A stretch of 64,000 nucleotides of DNA, taken from NCBI RefSeq assembly GCF_964355755.1, contig NC_092676.1:29461871-29525870 (forward strand), in the 5' to 3' direction. Below the pieces are notes generated by a model. That model was not told the origin of the DNA. It was given only the letters and a program-made list of their open reading frames with translations, and did not search any database. The position numbers were made by a program, and so were the translations under genes. Each line of letters begins with the position of its first letter. The first letter of the stretch is position 1. Positions 61,815 to 64,000 of the stretch are shown piece by piece. This DNA is from Antedon mediterranea (Eukaryota > Echinodermata > Crinoidea > Comatulida > Antedonidae).

Positions 61815-61905
61815 ACCCCGTATCAGGGGGATTACCACCTATCTCGATAGGACAGTGATTAATTCACTATTGGTAATCCTTAGCTACATTGCCTAAAGAC
61901 ATAAA
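61815..61905 (-). mobile_element. Fragment of the SINE-type element seen at 35485-35575
   Basis: GGGGGATTACCACCTATCTC, then GATAGGACAGTGATTAATTC and ACTATTGGTAATCC are the reverse complement of the sequence at 35485-35575, including CTTTAGGCAATGT at its edge. Confidence 0.8.
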
Positions 61906-62149
61906 ATAAAATAAATAAGGCTTAATGATGAGCTAATAGTAACTAACCCGGCGGTATTGATTAAAACGGTTATTGAAAACGTATTTCTACTCCTATAAAA
62001 TAATAATTTATCCTTTTTAATTTTATTTCTAAATACATTAAATAGCAAAATTAAGAAGTGTGCAATTATTGCAACAGGATTATTATTATTGCGACAGTGC
62101 GATAAACGTGCGAACATTACAAAGTGCGGCGGACACTAGTTGCACTCTC

Positions 62150-62990
62150 TAAAACGTGGTTCCCACTAGCGACGCGACGCAAGGACGTAACGCAACGCAA
62201 GTGAATTGACCAATCACAAGCGATAGCTTATTCGCTTGTGATTGCTAACTGTCTATAACTTCGCTTGTCATTGGTTAAGCGTGGTTCCCACTAGCGACGC
62301 AACACAAGGACGTAACGCAACGCAAGTGAATTGACCAATCACAAGCGATGGCTTATTCGCTTGTGATTGCTAAAGCTTGGTTCCCACTAGAACGTAACGC
62401 TTGCGTTGCGTTTACGTCCTTGCGTTACGTTCTAGTGGGAACCAAGCTTAACTGTCTATAACTTCGCTTGTCATTGGTAAAGCGTGGTTCCCACTAGCGA
62501 CGCAACGCAAGGACGTAACGCAACGCAAGTGAATTGACCAATCACAAGCGATGGCTTATTCGCTTGTGATTGCTAACTGTCCATAACTTCGCTTGTCATT
62601 GGTTAAAACGCTTGCGTTGCGTTTACGTCCTTGCGTTACGTTCTAGTGGGAACCAAGCTTTAAAACGTTTGCGTTGCGTTTACGTCCTTGCGTTACGTTT
62701 TAGTGGGAACCAAGCTTTAAAACGCTTGCGTTGCGTTTACGTCCTTGCGTTACGTTCTAGTGGGAACCAAGCTTTAAGCTTGGTTCCCACAAGCAACGTA
62801 ACGCAATCTACGCGCGCAACGTAAGAAAATGCTCTTCCAATCACTGTGTTTGACCCCGCCTGCGTGAAATCAAATCTGCGATGTTTGCAGCACTGTTGTG
62901 TCGTCGGTTCCCACTTGCTGTGATTACGCAATACAGCACTTTGCGTCAATACGTTGTTGCGTTGCGTTCTAGTGGGAACCACGCTTTAGT
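62150..62990. mobile_element. Cluster of nested Harbinger-like MITEs
   Basis: At least five partial or full copies lie within 840 bp. They begin near 62157, 62281, 62374, 62482 and 62782, and additional right ends (CTAGTGGGAACCAAGCTTTA) are near 62660, 62720 and 62775. A complete 74-bp copy, AGCTTGGTTCCCACTAGAAC to CTAGTGGGAACCAAGCT (about 62374-62448), sits inside another copy. The uninterrupted sequence GATTGCTAACTGTC is present nearby (about 62247 and 62567), showing TAA as the duplicated target. Confidence 0.85.
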
Positions 62991-63737
62991 ATCTAATAGT
63001 TTTAAAACATTCCTGATGATCAATTTAGTTTTCACTCCACTCTTGTGTGGGCCTAGTTAATTGTGATGAGGTTGGTTATAAACGGATAAAAAAAACCCCA
63101 ATAATATGCAATTTAATTCAAACAAACCGAAAACCAAAACAAAGTCTAATTACATGATTATATCCTCGTCAATTCACGTCTGCTCTTTCCCCCGATTGTC
63201 CTTGGCATTTTTGCGGGTTGTTTTTCAATGCAATTACTAAATTCGATTTTCCCCTTTTTGGCCTAATTGTATAGTTTCAATTAATAGGCCTATTTTTGTA
63301 AATCTTTGTAGGCCTATTTTGTTGTAGGTCTAATCTAAAAAATATGCCGCAATTTGCTACGTTTATATGGTAAATTTTATGAATCCGTATATTATTATAT
63401 TTATTTGTGTGAATAAAAGAACCAGAATATATATATTTTTATTATAATCAGGTTTTTTAATAGAATAATTAATATTTTATGCATGTGTCAGAGAGAGAGA
63501 GATGAAAATGTACATAGCGCCCTCTATTTTGTTGTACTAAGATCTTTGACTATCCTCCAGTTCATACCACTATCTTAGGAATATTCATAAGATTATAGTG
63601 AGGAATAAATTAGGACATTATAGCCATCTATTATTCTTGACCAGGTTGTTGATTATTTAGTCCAGTTATATTAATATTTAGGAAATAGGTCGGCCATTCT
63701 GTAACATAGTAAAGGTTTACTACTTAGGCAATGTGAA

Positions 63738-63822
63738 AGCAGTCTACACTATCAAAATTGTGACAAAACAATGTAATGTGTCCATACATGGACATGATGA
63801 TGTCATATCACAGTTTTGATAG
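63738..63822. mobile_element. Degraded MITE (AGCTCTGTCTACAC family)
   Basis: GCAGTCTACACTATCAAAAT and GACATGATGATGTCATATCA are kept. The right end is short (ACAGTTTTGATAGTTTT). Confidence 0.6.
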
Positions 63823-64000
63823 TTTTAATAAAAGAAAAAAAGTTTTTAATAATCTTCACGAAAGAACTTTTATTAATTATCCTCTAGTAAAGTCTAAAAC
63901 CAACAAAAATTAACATTTATTCCAACAATTAGTGAAAGTTGACTATTAACGAAAGTTAAAATTAAATACATGCTACGTATAATTAACAAGCATATAAAAT

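Larger units (their letters stand above)
58267..64000. other. A20 3' flank and intergenic repeats
   Basis: After the A20 stop come an AATAAA at 58627-58632, the 65-bp array (58872-59457), a MITE (59884-60066), a segment shared inverted with 35485-35575 (61815-61905), the MITE cluster (62150-62990), a GAGA microsatellite (about 63490-63503) and a degraded second-family MITE (about 63738-63820). I see nothing identifiable in 59460-59880, 60070-61800, 61910-62145 or 63000-63480. No gene is recognised. Confidence 0.65.

Noticed and set aside
62570-62982. Frames with repeated LKRLRCVYVLALRSSGNQA
   Set aside because: MITE termini read as protein; the element is non-coding.

Overview
The window is nuclear DNA from an invertebrate deuterostome, most likely an echinoderm. 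The reasons are intron-rich genes with GT-AG splicing, AT-rich non-coding DNA packed with minisatellites and foldback elements, tRNA-derived SINEs with ATT tails, dense TAGGCC-type low-complexity patches, and a neurotrophin-family gene. The species assignment is an inference. There is no bacterial operon, CRISPR array or rRNA. Five protein-coding genes can be supported, four of them with reading frames that close exactly across every predicted splice junction.

Layout. 1-4.6 kb is intergenic, with MITE copies and a 72-bp tandem array. 4685-5740 (+) is an intronless-coding class A GPCR with a perfect 32-bp palindrome just after its stop. 5.8-15 kb is intergenic and rich in mobile elements: Harbinger-like MITEs, a non-LTR retrotransposon fragment, inverted repeats and TAGGCC patches. 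15046-45945 (+) is one 15-exon gene for a greatly enlarged CEP97 (2043 aa predicted; human about 865 aa). It keeps the leucine-rich repeats and IQ motif but gains a fibronectin type III domain, 19 copies of an 8-residue repeat and long low-complexity regions. Its introns hold most of the minisatellites.

Nested on the opposite strand inside the last CEP97 intron (41555-40086) is a two-exon secreted neurotrophin-like factor. Its mature domain keeps four of the six cystine-knot cysteines; the two that are absent would normally pair with each other. Its 5' flank is a 37-bp tandem array in which every unit is a consensus 5' splice site. 51573-49087 (-) is a complete five-exon FAAH2-type amidase whose K-S-S triad spacing equals that recalled for human FAAH2. 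53478-58266 (+) is a five-exon A20/TNFAIP3 orthologue with an OTU domain and about 12 zinc fingers, against seven in human A20. FAAH2 and A20 are divergent, and the 1.9 kb between them contains a perfect kappaB site. 58.3-64 kb is intergenic, with a 65-bp minisatellite and a nested cluster of Harbinger-like MITEs.

The genes do not form a pathway. They act in centriole capping (CEP97), NF-kappaB restraint (A20), fatty-acid amide hydrolysis (FAAH2), secreted trophic signalling (the neurotrophin-like gene) and peptide-type signalling (the GPCR). The most unusual part is the nested neurotrophin-like gene and its repeat-built splice-site ladder, followed by the domain gains in CEP97 and A20.
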